DNA of 64,000 nt from Arthrobacter globiformis (GCF_030817195.1 NZ_JAUSYZ010000001.1:2418001-2482000), one strand, 5' to 3'; positions 34,991 to 43,864 are shown, numbered from the stretch's first letter. Numbers and translations are program-made. Notes: a model not told the origin generated them from the sequence alone.

Positions 34991-35710
34991 ATGAAATCTG
35001 ACACTAAATCAAATGTCAAGAGCGAGACCCTTCGTGCACCCCTGAAGCGCCGGGGGATGGCGCAGGATGTCGCAGATCGACTCCGGGATGCCATTTTTGC
35101 CGGGGAGATTGCGCCGGGTGCGAGGCTGAACGAAGTGGAAATGGCCTCTTGGCTGTCTGTTAGCCGTGGGCCGGTGCGCGATGCCATAATCCTGCTGCGG
35201 CAGGAGGGCCTGCTCCAGGGTGACTGGCACCGGGGCTCGCGGGTGACTGTCTTTACGCATAAGGATCTCGAGGAGATCTATTCTCTGCGCTACTCCATCG
35301 AGCTGTTGGCTGTCCGACGTCTCATTCAGCACAGGACGGATAATGACCTCGAGATTTTGCAGGCTCGAGCGGAGGATATAGAGCGGACCGCCGCCCAGGG
35401 TAATCGAAGCGAGATGCTTCAATCCGACATAGCGTTCCACGACGCGATCTACGCGTGCGCCGACCATGACAGGTTGGAGCAGGTCTGGTTAGGGTTGCGC
35501 TCCCAGATCGCCCTGCTCCTGCTAAACAGGCAGCAGGGCCACGATGATTACAGATCCCGCATTGGGCCCGAGCACTGGGAGATGTTCCGCGTTATCAGGG
35601 ACCAGGATGCAGGAAAGGCTGAAGAGCTGGTGCGGGATCACATCCAGACTGCCTTTGAGAGAATCAAGAGCGACATGGAGCTCAAGGAGAGGGCCGAAGA
35701 CGCGAGCTGA
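34991..35710 (+). CDS. GntR-family (FCD) transcriptional regulator of the amino-acid uptake/catabolism island
   Basis: 239 residues from ATG 34991. A GTG at 34964 would add nine residues but would place the operator inside the gene. The winged helix covers about residues 28-90 (GMAQDVADRLRDAIFAGEIAPG, LSVSRGPVRDAIILLRQEGL). An FCD effector domain follows, with LEEIYSLRYSIELLAVRRL and IAFHDAIYACADHDRL (metal-binding histidine pattern). It sits between the two operons that share its likely operator. Most probably it represses both until the amino acid or an intermediate binds. Confidence 0.9.
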   Translation: MKSDTKSNVKSETLRAPLKRRGMAQDVADRLRDAIFAGEIAPGARLNEVEMASWLSVSRGPVRDAIILLRQEGLLQGDWHRGSRVTVFTHKDLEEIYSLRYSIELLAVRRLIQHRTDNDLEILQARAEDIERTAAQGNRSEMLQSDIAFHDAIYACADHDRLEQVWLGLRSQIALLLLNRQQGHDDYRSRIGPEHWEMFRVIRDQDAGKAEELVRDHIQTAFERIKSDMELKERAEDAS

Positions 35711-35839
35711 GCCCTCGCTCGGAGGCTGGGGACACCCCTGCCTCTATCGCCACTCAAGCTAGACGCCATTTAGCGTTTCGAGCCCAGTTCCTTCGTTATC
35801 TTGCTTACCGACTTGCTCTATCCCGTTCCTTGAAGTACA

Positions 35840-35851
35840 AATGTTAACATT
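35840..35851. promoter_or_regulatory. Second identical operator AATGTTAACATT, upstream of the importer
   Basis: The same perfect 12-bp palindrome as at 34979-34990, 158 bp before the ATPase start, in a 300-bp gap otherwise without genes. Confidence 0.75.
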
Positions 35852-36009
35852 CTGAAGTTCGTAACTTAGATCACAAGGTGGGGCGGGTTTAGTCAGCACC
35901 ACGGACCCTCAACCGTCAACATTCCATGGACAGAGCCGAGCGCCATAAGGCGCGGCGCGGGCTTGAGCACCAGTGAGCCTCGCCGGCAGTCCTGTCCTCC
36001 CTAGAACGA

Positions 36010-36807
36010 ATGGCAACTATGGAACTGCAAAAGGCCGTTGACAGCGCAACGGAAGCAACTGTCAACGAAAACAACGCGATGATTTCAATCAGAGGGGTCA
36101 ACAAGCATTTCGGTCCCCTGCATGTCCTTCGCGACGTGAACCTTGAAGTCGCCCAAGGCCAGGTTGTGGTCGTACTCGGCCCTTCAGGTTCGGGTAAGTC
36201 GACTCTGTGCCGCACCATCAACAGACTGGAAACCATCGGATCCGGGACCATAGCTGTCGATGGAAAGCCCCTGCCCCAGGAAGGCAAGGCGCTCACGCGC
36301 TACCGTGCCGACGTCGGAATGGTCTTTCAGTCTTTCAATCTGTTCGCGCATAAAACCATTCTCGAAAATGTCATGCTTGCACCGCTCAAGGTGCGCAGAT
36401 TATCCAAAACTGAGGCAAGGAAAAGCGCCATGTCGCTGCTGGAGCGGGTTGGCATTGCAAATCAGGCGGACAAACTTCCAGCCCAGCTTTCGGGTGGCCA
36501 GCAACAACGCGTTGCCATTGCCCGTGCGTTGGCCATGGAACCCAAGGTGATGCTCTTTGATGAGCCAACCTCCGCACTGGATCCAGAGATGGTGACAGAA
36601 GTCCTGGAAGTCATGACATCCCTGGCCAGGGGCGGCATGACGATGCTTGTAGTAACCCATGAGATGGGGTTCGCACGCCGGGCGGCCGACCGGGTGGTGT
36701 TCATGGCGGATGGCCAAATCCTTGAGGACACGACACCGGATCAGTTCTTCGCCAGCCCCTCAACCGCCCGCGCCCGGGACTTCCTGGGCAAGATCCTCAG
36801 CCACTGA
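36010..36807 (+). CDS. gluA: Polar amino-acid ABC importer ATP-binding protein (GluA type)
   Basis: 265 residues. Walker A GPSGSGKST, the Q-loop in VGMVFQSFNLF, signature LSGGQQQRVAIARALA, Walker B VMLFDEPTSALD and the switch histidine in VVTHEMGFARR. The N-terminal 23 residues before MISIRGVNKHF are extra, so a later start is possible. Gene order ATPase, binding protein, permease, permease equals the corynebacterial gluABCD glutamate importer. It is probably under the GntR operator upstream. Confidence 0.9.
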   Translation: MATMELQKAVDSATEATVNENNAMISIRGVNKHFGPLHVLRDVNLEVAQGQVVVVLGPSGSGKSTLCRTINRLETIGSGTIAVDGKPLPQEGKALTRYRADVGMVFQSFNLFAHKTILENVMLAPLKVRRLSKTEARKSAMSLLERVGIANQADKLPAQLSGGQQQRVAIARALAMEPKVMLFDEPTSALDPEMVTEVLEVMTSLARGGMTMLVVTHEMGFARRAADRVVFMADGQILEDTTPDQFFASPSTARARDFLGKILSH

Positions 36808-36840
36808 CTCTCCCGAAAAGACGTTAGAAAGTAGTTCATT

Positions 36841-37677
36841 GTGAAGCTCAAGTTCCTTGCCGCCCCCGCGGCCGCATTGCTTCTTGCCGGCTCGGTTGCC
36901 GGTTGTTCCGGCGCGAGTGCCAAGTCCAAGACCGTGGAGGCAAGCGCCCAGAATGGTCACCTGACCATCGGCATTTCCTTTGATCGCCCGGGTCTCGGTA
37001 TCAAGAGTCCGGACGGCACGTTCAAGGGGTTTGACGTCGACGTCGCCAGGTACGTAGCCAGCAAGCTGGGCGTCCAGGAATCCTCCATCACTTGGAAGGA
37101 AGCCACCCCCGCGCAGCGGGAAAGTTTGATTCAAAATGGCCAGGTGGATTACGTGGTCAACACCTACAGCATCAATGACGCGCGAAAGGAGAAGGTGGCC
37201 TTCGCCGGGCCGTACTTCCTCGCCGGCCAGTCGCTGCTTGTGCGGGCCGACAACACAGACATCACCGGACCCGAATCTTTGAACGGCGGAAAGAAGCTGT
37301 GCTCGGTTACAGGGTCGACCCCTGCACAGAACATCAAAAAGAATTACAGCAAGGACGCCCAACTGCAGGAGTACGACACACCTTCAGCGTGCGTCGAAGC
37401 ACTGAAGAGTGGCGCCGTGGACGCGATGACCACCGACGACATTCAGCTTGCCGGCTACGCAGCGGCCAACCCGGGAAAAGTGAAGCTCGTAGGCAAGACC
37501 TTCAGTAAGGAAAACTACGGCATAGGCCTCAAAAAGGATGACACTTCTGGCAGGGCAAAGATCAACGATGCCATCCAGTCGATGATCGATGACGGCTCCT
37601 GGGCCAAGGCGTTCCAAAGCAACATCGGTCCTTCCGGATACGCGCTGCCCGCCAAGCCGGTCATTGACCGTTACTAG
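36841..37677 (+). CDS. gluB: Glutamate/acidic amino-acid-binding lipoprotein (GluB type)
   Basis: 278 residues, GTG start. Signal peptide with lipobox VAGC (Cys about residue 22). The mature part reads ISFDRPGLGIKSPDGTFKGFDVDVARYVA and KVAFAGPYFLAGQSLLV, which follows GluB of glutamate importers closely, and ends with the family helix WAKAFQSNIGPSG. It binds the substrate outside the membrane. A GluB-like pocket suggests glutamate, aspartate or an analog such as cysteate. Confidence 0.88.
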   Translation: MKLKFLAAPAAALLLAGSVAGCSGASAKSKTVEASAQNGHLTIGISFDRPGLGIKSPDGTFKGFDVDVARYVASKLGVQESSITWKEATPAQRESLIQNGQVDYVVNTYSINDARKEKVAFAGPYFLAGQSLLVRADNTDITGPESLNGGKKLCSVTGSTPAQNIKKNYSKDAQLQEYDTPSACVEALKSGAVDAMTTDDIQLAGYAAANPGKVKLVGKTFSKENYGIGLKKDDTSGRAKINDAIQSMIDDGSWAKAFQSNIGPSGYALPAKPVIDRY

Positions 37678-37711
37678 CCTTGCGGCTGGCAGACAGGACT
37701 GGATACAGAAT

Positions 37712-38392
37712 ATGGATATCCTCAATGAATACGGCGACCAGCTCTTCGCCGCATTCCTGACTACCCTGCAACTAACGATGCTCTCAGCGTTGGGTTCATT
37801 GCTCTTGGGCACGATGCTCACTGCCATGCGCGTTTCCCCTGTGTGGGCGCTGCGGACCCTCGCCACCGGCTATGTGAACATCGTCAGGAACACCCCGCTG
37901 ACGCTCGTGGTCCTCTTCGCGTCGTTCGGCCTGGCGCAGCAGCTCGGGATCACCTTGGCCGATCCGAAATCACCGACATCGATTACTGACAGCTCCTTCA
38001 GGCTGGCGGTTCTGGCCTTCAGCCTTTACACCGCCACCTTCGTGTCCGAAGCGCTGCGGGCGGGCGTTAATACCGTTCCACTCGGCCAGTCGGAAGCGGC
38101 TCGTTCTTTGGGTCTCGGGTTCTTGCAGGGCCTGCGTTACATCGTCCTTCCGCAAGCATTCCGAGCTGTCATCGCGCCATTGGGAAGCATCCTCATCGCA
38201 CTGACCAAGAACACGACGGTTGCCTCCGTTATTGGTGTTGCGGAAGCCGCACTGCTTATGAAGGAGATGATCGAGAATACATCCGCCCTCATTGTTGTTG
38301 GATTGATCTTTGGCGCCGGCTTCATGTGCCTGACCATTCCGACAGGCGCAGCGTTCGGACACTTGAGTAAGAAGTTTGAGGTGAAGAGATGA
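37712..38392 (+). CDS. gluC: Polar amino-acid ABC importer permease (GluC type)
   Basis: 226 residues from ATG 37712. A longer frame reaching into the binding-protein gene is not coding. HisM-family permease: FLTTLQLTMLSALGSLLLG, the region NIVRNTPLTLVVLF, and the coupling loop EAARSLGLGFLQGLRYIVLPQAFR. It overlaps the next permease by ATGA. Confidence 0.9.
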   Translation: MDILNEYGDQLFAAFLTTLQLTMLSALGSLLLGTMLTAMRVSPVWALRTLATGYVNIVRNTPLTLVVLFASFGLAQQLGITLADPKSPTSITDSSFRLAVLAFSLYTATFVSEALRAGVNTVPLGQSEAARSLGLGFLQGLRYIVLPQAFRAVIAPLGSILIALTKNTTVASVIGVAEAALLMKEMIENTSALIVVGLIFGAGFMCLTIPTGAAFGHLSKKFEVKR

Positions 38393-39264
38393 GCGGCTCC
38401 GGAACGACAATAAGGACCCTGTACGACGTCCCCGGTCCCAGAGCCAAGGCGCTGAACATTCTCGTCAGCGTCCTGTGTGTCCTGGGCCTGGCGGCCGCAG
38501 GATGGTGGGTCTCGTCCGCTCTGGCCGAAAAGGGGCAGCTGGCCGCGGAAAAGTGGGAACCCTTTGTGACGCCGGAGATGTGGCTGACCTACCTTCTGCC
38601 CGGAATCTTGGGAACTCTTCAGGCGGCAGCTTTCGCAATCGTCCTGGCAATCATCCTGGGCATCCTCCTAGGCGTAGGACGCCTGTCCGAGAACCGTACT
38701 GTGCGCTACAGCTGCGGAGCTGTGGTCGAGTTTTTCCGCGCCATTCCGCTTCTCATCCTGATGATTTTTTGTTTCCAGTTGTTCGCTGATTATGCGTTGT
38801 TTCCCTCCACCGAACTCGCCGTGGCCGCCGTGGTCACAGGGCTGGCCCTGAGTAACGGTGCCGTGATCGCCGAAATCGTACGTGCAGGAATCAAGGCCAT
38901 TCCCAGGGGACAAGGTGAGGCTGCGATAGCCCTGGGCCTGGGCAACGGGCAAACCCTGCGAATGATCCTATTGCCGCAGGCGATCACGGCAATGTTGCCC
39001 GCAATCGTCGCGCAGCTTGTCGTGGCACTGAAGGACACTGCGCTCGGCTACCAAATCACATATGTTGAGGCAGTGCGGCAGGGCATCCAGGCGGGCTCGG
39101 CCTATTCAAACTACATTCCTGCCCTGGTGGTAATAGCGCTAGTGATGATTGCCATTAACCTTGGGCTGTCCCGACTTGCAACCTACTTCGAGAATCGCCT
39201 TCGCAGTGGCCGCAAGCCCGCTCTAAAGCCGGCAGTTGAAGAGGTTGTCGTTCCGCAGACTTAG
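38389..39264 (+). CDS. gluD: Polar amino-acid ABC importer permease (GluD type)
   Basis: 291 residues. It has the N-terminal YDVPGPRAKALN leader typical of GluD, then TLQAAAFAIVLAIILGILLGVGR, VEFFRAIPLLILMIF, and the coupling loop GEAAIALGLGNGQTLRMILLPQAI. The hydrophilic C-terminal tail is short. It completes the four-gene importer. Confidence 0.9.
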   Translation: MSGSGTTIRTLYDVPGPRAKALNILVSVLCVLGLAAAGWWVSSALAEKGQLAAEKWEPFVTPEMWLTYLLPGILGTLQAAAFAIVLAIILGILLGVGRLSENRTVRYSCGAVVEFFRAIPLLILMIFCFQLFADYALFPSTELAVAAVVTGLALSNGAVIAEIVRAGIKAIPRGQGEAAIALGLGNGQTLRMILLPQAITAMLPAIVAQLVVALKDTALGYQITYVEAVRQGIQAGSAYSNYIPALVVIALVMIAINLGLSRLATYFENRLRSGRKPALKPAVEEVVVPQT

Positions 39265-39339
39265 CTGGCAGAGGTGGTACCGGGGCTTGGGGGCGGCTCG
39301 GCCGTCCTCAAGCAACCGGGTTCAATGGCGCAATTTCGG

Positions 39340-39702
39340 TTAGTGTCCGCTGAAACCAGCCGTGGCAGGCTCAGGGAGGCTTGTCCTTCGGGCCTCTTTG
39401 CGCTCGGCATTGATGACGGCGTCGAGTAGTCCCGGAAACAGCTCGTGGAGCACTCCGGATCGAAGCGTGTTGAGGATTGCCGTGCCTTTGTAGTGCTGTT
39501 CGATGATGCCCGCTTCACGCAGAACCCTGAAGTGATGGGTGGAGGTGGACTTGCTGACAGGCAGCTCGAACGCAATGCATGCCTGGTCATCATGGCCGTC
39601 GGCCAGTTGGGTAACTATCCGGCGACGAATAGGGTCGGCGAGAGCTGACAAAACAGCGTCGATTTGAATCTCGTCGGACGTGGGGTGGGCCAGTGTGCGC
39701 AT
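39340..39702 (-). CDS. ArsR-family (winged-helix) transcriptional regulator
   Basis: 120 residues from ATG 39702 (39717 possible). VLSALADPIRRRIVTQLADG, then LPVSKSTSTHHFRVLREAGIIEQHYKGTAI form the ArsR winged helix. Its single cysteine (QACIAFE) and no obvious metal cluster suggest a redox or ligand sensor rather than a classical metal sensor. It is divergent from an NAD(P)-binding reductase; the inverted repeat between them is its likely operator. Confidence 0.88.
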   Translation of the reverse strand: MRTLAHPTSDEIQIDAVLSALADPIRRRIVTQLADGHDDQACIAFELPVSKSTSTHHFRVLREAGIIEQHYKGTAILNTLRSGVLHELFPGLLDAVINAERKEARRTSLPEPATAGFSGH

Positions 39703-39743
39703 GTTTCGGTAATCCAAGATGTTCTTAAGTTGGACGAAGGGGC

Positions 39744-39765
39744 TAGTACGGTCTTAATCGTACTA
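39744..39765. promoter_or_regulatory. ArsR-type operator TAGTACG-N8-CGTACTA
   Basis: Perfect 7-bp arms in the 127-bp divergent region between the ArsR gene and the reductase. Confidence 0.65.
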
Positions 39766-39829
39766 CGGTTACTATCGGACCTTTAGTTTTTAAAGGAGTG
39801 CGGAAGTGCACGGACGAAAAGGAGACAAC

Positions 39830-40501
39830 ATGAAGGTTTTCCAGATTGGTGCTGCGGGCGGTGTTGGTCGCCGACTCGCTCAACTGCTGGCTGATCGTGG
39901 CGATGAAGTCACGGGCATGTTTCGGAATCCGGCCCAGACGGAGACTGTTCAGGACACCGGAGCGACGCCCGTCGTCGGCGATCTCATCGCCGATTCCGTC
40001 GAAACACTCGCCGACAAACTCAAGGGGCACGACGCTGTCGTGTTCTCCGCTGGTGCGCATGGCACCGGGGTCGACCAGACCACCCTCATTGACGGCAAGG
40101 GGCTCGAAAAGGCGGCCGATGCTGCCGGCCTGGCGGGAGTGTCTCGGTTCGTGTTGGTGTCGGCCTTCCCTGATTCGGGACGTGGCGGGGAGGTCAATGA
40201 CCGCTTCGAACACTATATGCGTACAAAGAAGACCGCCGACGTCTATTTGACGCGAACCAACCTCGACTGGCTCATTGTCCGTCCAGGGCTCTTGCGCGAT
40301 GAGCCGGGCAATGGTCGGGTTACGGCCGGTCCGGCAATCGAATACGGGGACGTTCACCGCGACAACGTTGCAGCATTCATCGACGCGGCGTTGCATAACC
40401 CGGCACTCAACCGGACCATTGTTGAACTGACTGACGGGCCGACACCCGCGGCCGAGGCCGTCAGTCAGCTCGTTGCAACCTTGGCCCCGGCCCACACCTA
40501 G
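39830..40501 (+). CDS. NAD(P)-binding oxidoreductase (SDR_a5 / NmrA-like)
   Basis: 223 residues from ATG 39830, preceded by AAGGAGACAAC. The cofactor motif is FQIGAAGGVGRRLAQLL (G-x-x-G-x-x-G). VVFSAGAHG, RFVLVSAFPDSG and LDWLIVRPGLLRDEP follow the atypical SDR layout of YwnB/NmrA-like proteins, which act as reductases or redox sensors. Regulation by the divergent ArsR protein is likely. A decayed copy of its 3' half lies at 20781-20900. Confidence 0.88.
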   Translation: MKVFQIGAAGGVGRRLAQLLADRGDEVTGMFRNPAQTETVQDTGATPVVGDLIADSVETLADKLKGHDAVVFSAGAHGTGVDQTTLIDGKGLEKAADAAGLAGVSRFVLVSAFPDSGRGGEVNDRFEHYMRTKKTADVYLTRTNLDWLIVRPGLLRDEPGNGRVTAGPAIEYGDVHRDNVAAFIDAALHNPALNRTIVELTDGPTPAAEAVSQLVATLAPAHT

Positions 40502-40848
40502 CGGCGGGCCCCGACAGAAGCTGGTGTCGCCGAAGTCATGCTGGGAACGTGCTGAGCACCTTGGCTTTCCGATGCCGCCCTCTGTGGGGTGAGGTTCGGG
40601 TCATGTTCTCTTCGATTGTCTCGCCTATGAGATGTTCGAAGGAGGCCGCGACCCTATGACGTTCATTGAATCCCATCCTCACGCTTGCTCCGGACAGAAG
40701 CGCCCGGCCAAGGTCGTGCGTCGGATTCCAGCCCAGCCAGGGAACGTCGTCGCAGTGGACCGAGCGGGGGCCGGCGGTGGAGAGGGATTCCACACGACCA
40801 AAAGGATCGTCACACTCGAATGGTGGTGGCTCAAAATGCTCACAAAAG

Positions 40849-40873
40849 AGGGTGTGGACAGTGTCCACACCCT
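40849..40873. promoter_or_regulatory. 25-bp perfect palindrome (copy A)
   Basis: Arms AGGGTGTGGACA and TGTCCACACCCT around a central G. The copy at 50673-50697 is identical except that the centre is C. The arms contain TGTCCACA, one base short of the actinobacterial DnaA box. Confidence 0.7.
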
Positions 40874-40960
40874 GGGCTTCGGATTCGGTTGTACCGGCCT
40901 CGGACTGGGCCGGACTGGAGAGGTTTTCGGGGGAGAGGCGGATTTTCAGGGGGAGCGGCT

Positions 40961-40983
40961 GGTTCGAGTCCCACCTCGGGCAC
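40961..40983 (+). other. tRNA-Leu-like 3' end fragment (copy A)
   Basis: GGTTCGAGTCCCACC followed by TCGGGCAC resembles the T-arm and acceptor end of actinobacterial tRNA-Leu. No matching 5' half is present, so it is a fragment of the sort left by integration at a tRNA 3' end. Confidence 0.5.
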
Positions 40984-41040
40984 GTGTTTTCCCTATTCAG
41001 GGGCTTTTTAGCCTCTGAGTGTGGACAATTTGTGTTGTGA

Positions 41041-41066
41041 AGGGGCCCCTTCGGGGGCCTTTTTCA
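41041..41066 (+). terminator. Terminator hairpin in cassette A
   Basis: GGGGCCCC-TTC-GGGGGCC followed by TTTTT. The same structure occurs at 50862-50886. Confidence 0.75.
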
Positions 41067-41116
41067 TTGGTGGCCGGGCGCCTCCTTTCTCTTCTGGATC
41101 GACGGTGTGTGCTTCG

Positions 41117-41473
41117 TTACCTGTTCATGGACGTCCGTGGCCTGGGCAACATGACCTGCGAAAAATCTGGCCCGGACGCCTTGTCCGCGTTCCTGGTCCT
41201 TCACTGGGTTCCTCCTATCCGTGTCGTGGTGTCTTCCTGCTGATTCATCGTTAACTCCGGCGGCTACTGCATGACGCTGTGAATTTTTGGCGAGATTTCC
41301 TGAAGCGAGGTGCCGGCCGCCCTTTTTGTTCTTCATACCTGTTCATTGCCTCCGCCTTGGACAGCGACATGACGCCGGGGGATTGGAGCGAGGTGTCCCG
41401 AACGGTGCTGCCTGCTGCCTGGCTGGTTGTGCATATCCGTTCATAGCCCACACTGTGCTCAACAGCATGACCG
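41117..41473. repeat. Array of four TTCAT-N21-CATGA elements (copy A)
   Basis: TTCAT occurs at 41124, 41244, 41342 and 41440, and CATGAC at 41150, 41270, 41368 and 41466. The offset is exactly 26 bases each time, with unit spacing of 120, 98 and 98. TCATG and CATGA can pair as a short stem. The 21-base interior differs in each unit. CCTG or CCGT commonly precedes TTCAT. Confidence 0.7.
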
Positions 41474-41824
41474 AAGTCGACGAGAGCTCATGTGTCTGCG
41501 CAGGGGTCCGCTGACGGCCATGGCTGCCGGAGTATCTTCAAGGGCATGGCCAAGCCTTTCGTGTGTGGGTAATCCGCCGTGCCATGACTGCGTTTCGACC
41601 GGACGGGGATCTCCTGCATGGACGGACATGTCTGACCCACGACCTGGCGGCCCTTGTGCCCGCCAGTGTAGCCCCTCAGGGCACCCCTAGAGGGCTTTGA
41701 ATGGGGCAGGGCAAATGGCTATCGAGAGGGCAGTACTCGCGCGGATTTTTCCGGCAGGGGAGTAGCTGTGAGGTGTCGCCCTGGAGGACCGTCATGTTCG
41801 ACTAAAGCTGTGGCAGTACCCAGT
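41474..41824. other. No gene seen
   Basis: 350 bp between array A and the decayed gene at 41825-42377. Short open frames only, no domain or clear hairpin. Confidence 0.4.
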
Positions 41825-42377
41825 TCAGCGCGCGCCTACGTCTCCTCGGTGAGCTGTGACGGGTTTGGTTGTCCGACCGTCCTCGGGTGCCGGCGGCCGC
41901 GCGTGGTGGTCTGCAAGGCGCCAGAACGGCTGAAAGTTTCTTGGGTCGAGGATATGCTCCCACGTCCGTTCCAGGTCTGCCCGAAGGTCTACGGGCGACT
42001 CCCCGACTGGTTGGCGCGGCGCCCCGGCAGCCTTCTGGCGGACCTCGAAATCGTCGAAGATGCGCTCCAGCCTCGCGACGTAGTTTGCGTCGCTCTCACC
42101 GGCAGGTCGGGCACGGGAGGGGCTGCCGTTCAGGACGGCCTGCCAGCCGGCGAACTGCGAGACGAGCACCCGCTCCCACAGCACCCTGCAGGTGAGAAGA
42201 ACACTCCCGCGAGAGTCCTTGCACAAGTCGACCAAGTCGCGGCGGAGGATCCGGGCCCAGAACCACAGCGCACCGTCGCCCGTAGTGGCAGTCGTGACGC
42301 ATCTGCCGGAGCATGCATCCGTAGGCGTCCTCAAAGTGCCTCTCCGCCAAGATGTGTCTGGCGCGAGCCTCCTGCAT
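41825..42377 (-). pseudogene. Hypothetical protein gene, apparently frameshifted
   Basis: Two overlapping minus-strand frames each look protein-like over part of the region. The upstream one gives ILAERHFEDAYGCMLRQMR (from ATG 42377). The downstream one gives RRDLVDLCKDSRGSVLLTC and YVARLERIFDDFEVR to the stop at 41825. Joining them needs a frame change near 42280. I do not recognise the family. Confidence 0.4.
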
Positions 42378-42394
42378 TTAGGTGACAAAGCCCG

Positions 42395-42883
42395 CTACCC
42401 CACTATTTCGGCGACGGTCTGGACCGACAAACGGCAGCCGAACCACACTGGCACCCTGCTAGGTGGGATGTGCTGGAGGATCACATCGAGAAAACCATCC
42501 CTGGGCCGCTGGAGGCTGCGGTTGCTCGGGCGCTCCACTCCGACTGGTGACGAGGGGGCGGAGTCAGCTCTCTGTCTTGACCGGCACTTTGTCGGCCTGC
42601 ACTCCGGCGACTCAAGAAGCACCCCGGTGGCCACGTTCCAGGGCAACCAGGCAGCCTTCGTCATCAGGTAAACGGGGACGATCGGGTTGAAGAGAACGGC
42701 GGCCGGCGCCAGCAGGAGCAGCCACGCGGCCTTTCCGTTCTTTGCGGCCAGCACACCGACCCATATAGCGGCGATGCACACCGCCCATCTCAGCAGCGTG
42801 TAGTAGCCAATAGGCTGCGATCCGAGCCCGACGAGGATGAGCCCGGCGGCTGCCGCGCCGATGATCGTTGCTGGTTTTGCCAT
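42395..42883 (-). CDS. Small membrane protein, DUF6804-like, C-terminus possibly shifted
   Basis: 162 residues from ATG 42883. The first 90 residues contain QPIGYYTLLRWAVCIAAIWV, AWLLLLAPAAVLFNPIVPVYL, the pattern of small four-helix DUF6804 proteins (YGYYTLLR ... LFNPxxPxxL). After VATGVLL the sequence turns charged and low in hydrophobic residues. This suggests a frameshift has replaced the natural end. Function unknown. Confidence 0.65.
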   Translation of the reverse strand: MAKPATIIGAAAAGLILVGLGSQPIGYYTLLRWAVCIAAIWVGVLAAKNGKAAWLLLLAPAAVLFNPIVPVYLMTKAAWLPWNVATGVLLESPECRPTKCRSRQRADSAPSSPVGVERPSNRSLQRPRDGFLDVILQHIPPSRVPVWFGCRLSVQTVAEIVG

Positions 42884-42914
42884 GCCTGGTTTCCCGTGTC
42901 TTGGATCCAATGGG

Positions 42915-43058
42915 TCAGAAAGAATCAGGGCGGGTGTTCTTTGCCTTTTCGCCTTCTGCCCGACCCTTGTTGTAGAAGTACACAGCTGCGATGACACCGG
43001 CAATGATGAGCACATACATCATGGTGGACTGCTGGCCGTTGCGTTCCAGTTCATCCAT
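42915..43058 (-). CDS. Single-pass small membrane protein
   Basis: About 47 residues from ATG 43058: a short N-terminus, helix MMYVLIIAGVIAAVYFY, then a basic tail KGRAEGEKAK. It ends 32 bp upstream of the DUF6804-like gene and may be co-transcribed. The start is uncertain. Confidence 0.45.
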   Translation of the reverse strand: MDELERNGQQSTMMYVLIIAGVIAAVYFYNKGRAEGEKAKNTRPDSF

Positions 43059-43132
43059 GCAGGCATTGAAACTCTGGATCCCCCGGCTCTCCTGCGCCAG
43101 GCAGTACTCAGCTCGGGACCCTTCCGTGGACC

Positions 43133-43759
43133 GAATTAAGCGTCGGGTCCTTTGCATATTCGGACACGTATTACCTCGCGCTCGGCCTCCTGATCCAAGC
43201 ACTGCGGCACAAGCCGTTCATCCAGGTCATGCGCGAGCAGGTCTCCGAGCCGCTTGGTTTGAAGAACACGAGCCTGGACCCCGTCGACCCGCACGAGGCC
43301 GGGCTTTTACATGGCTATGTGGCCCTCCGTGGTGAGCGGGTCGACACCACGGGCAACGTCTTCGATGGAGGCTCTCCGACGTCGGGGGCAGTATCGACTG
43401 TGGAAGACAAGAACCGCTTCATGGCGGGCCTCTTCCAAGGACGGGCGCTCTCGGCGGCGTCAATGAAGGAGATGAAGACAAGCCCCGGCTTAGCCCCCTA
43501 CAGGCTGGGCATGTGGGAGCACTCGGACGGATGCTCGATCAATTCCCGGCACCAAGGACGCGGCAACTTCTGGGAGCACCAGACTGTGGCAGCCAGCAGC
43601 AGGGACGGGCGCTACCAGGCCGCGATGGCCGTCACCATGCCACCTCTTCCCACTGACTTGGAGGACGAGTCCGGCTACAGGAAGCGCGGGCTCGTGAACG
43701 AGCAGATTGAGTCCTCACTCAACGAGACCCTGGACCGGCTCTGCGTGCCAGCCACCTGA
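43133..43759 (+). pseudogene. C-terminal part of a serine hydrolase (class C beta-lactamase family)
   Basis: The frame reads GSFAYSDTYYLALGLLIQAL, VMREQVSEPLGLKNTSL and a late ENRFMAGLFQG-like segment. This fits the region from the Y-x-N loop (here YSD) to the end of beta-lactamase-type serine hydrolases. The N-terminal S-x-x-K part is absent and the upstream sequence is unrelated. It is therefore a truncated gene fused to foreign sequence near 43140. Confidence 0.7.
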
Positions 43760-43864
43760 GGTTGTCTGCCGACGCGGCGGCCAGTAACTGCCGCTATCCC
43801 GGCGGTGGCACCCAGAGACATTATTAGATCACCGGGGCTGGCGGCACTCGGATGGGAGAAGGTC

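Larger units (their letters stand above)
40560..41473. repeat. Non-coding cassette, copy A
   Basis: About 900 bp without a convincing gene, matching 50400-51400 in the same orientation with identity varying from patchy to near-perfect. In order it holds a block with CACAAAAGAGGG, a 25-bp palindrome, a tRNA-Leu-like 3' end, a DnaA-box-like TGTGGACAA (41020-41028), a terminator hairpin and four TTCAT-N21-CATGA elements. The open frames inside are not conserved between copies. Confidence 0.75.

Noticed and set aside
40961..40983. Complete tRNA gene
   Set aside because: Only a T-arm/acceptor-like end is present; no D-arm, anticodon arm or complementary 5' acceptor strand upstream.
40536..41254. 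Small open frames within cassette A (and matching ones in B)
   Set aside because: Frames are not conserved between the two copies and cross hairpins, so the cassette is treated as non-coding.
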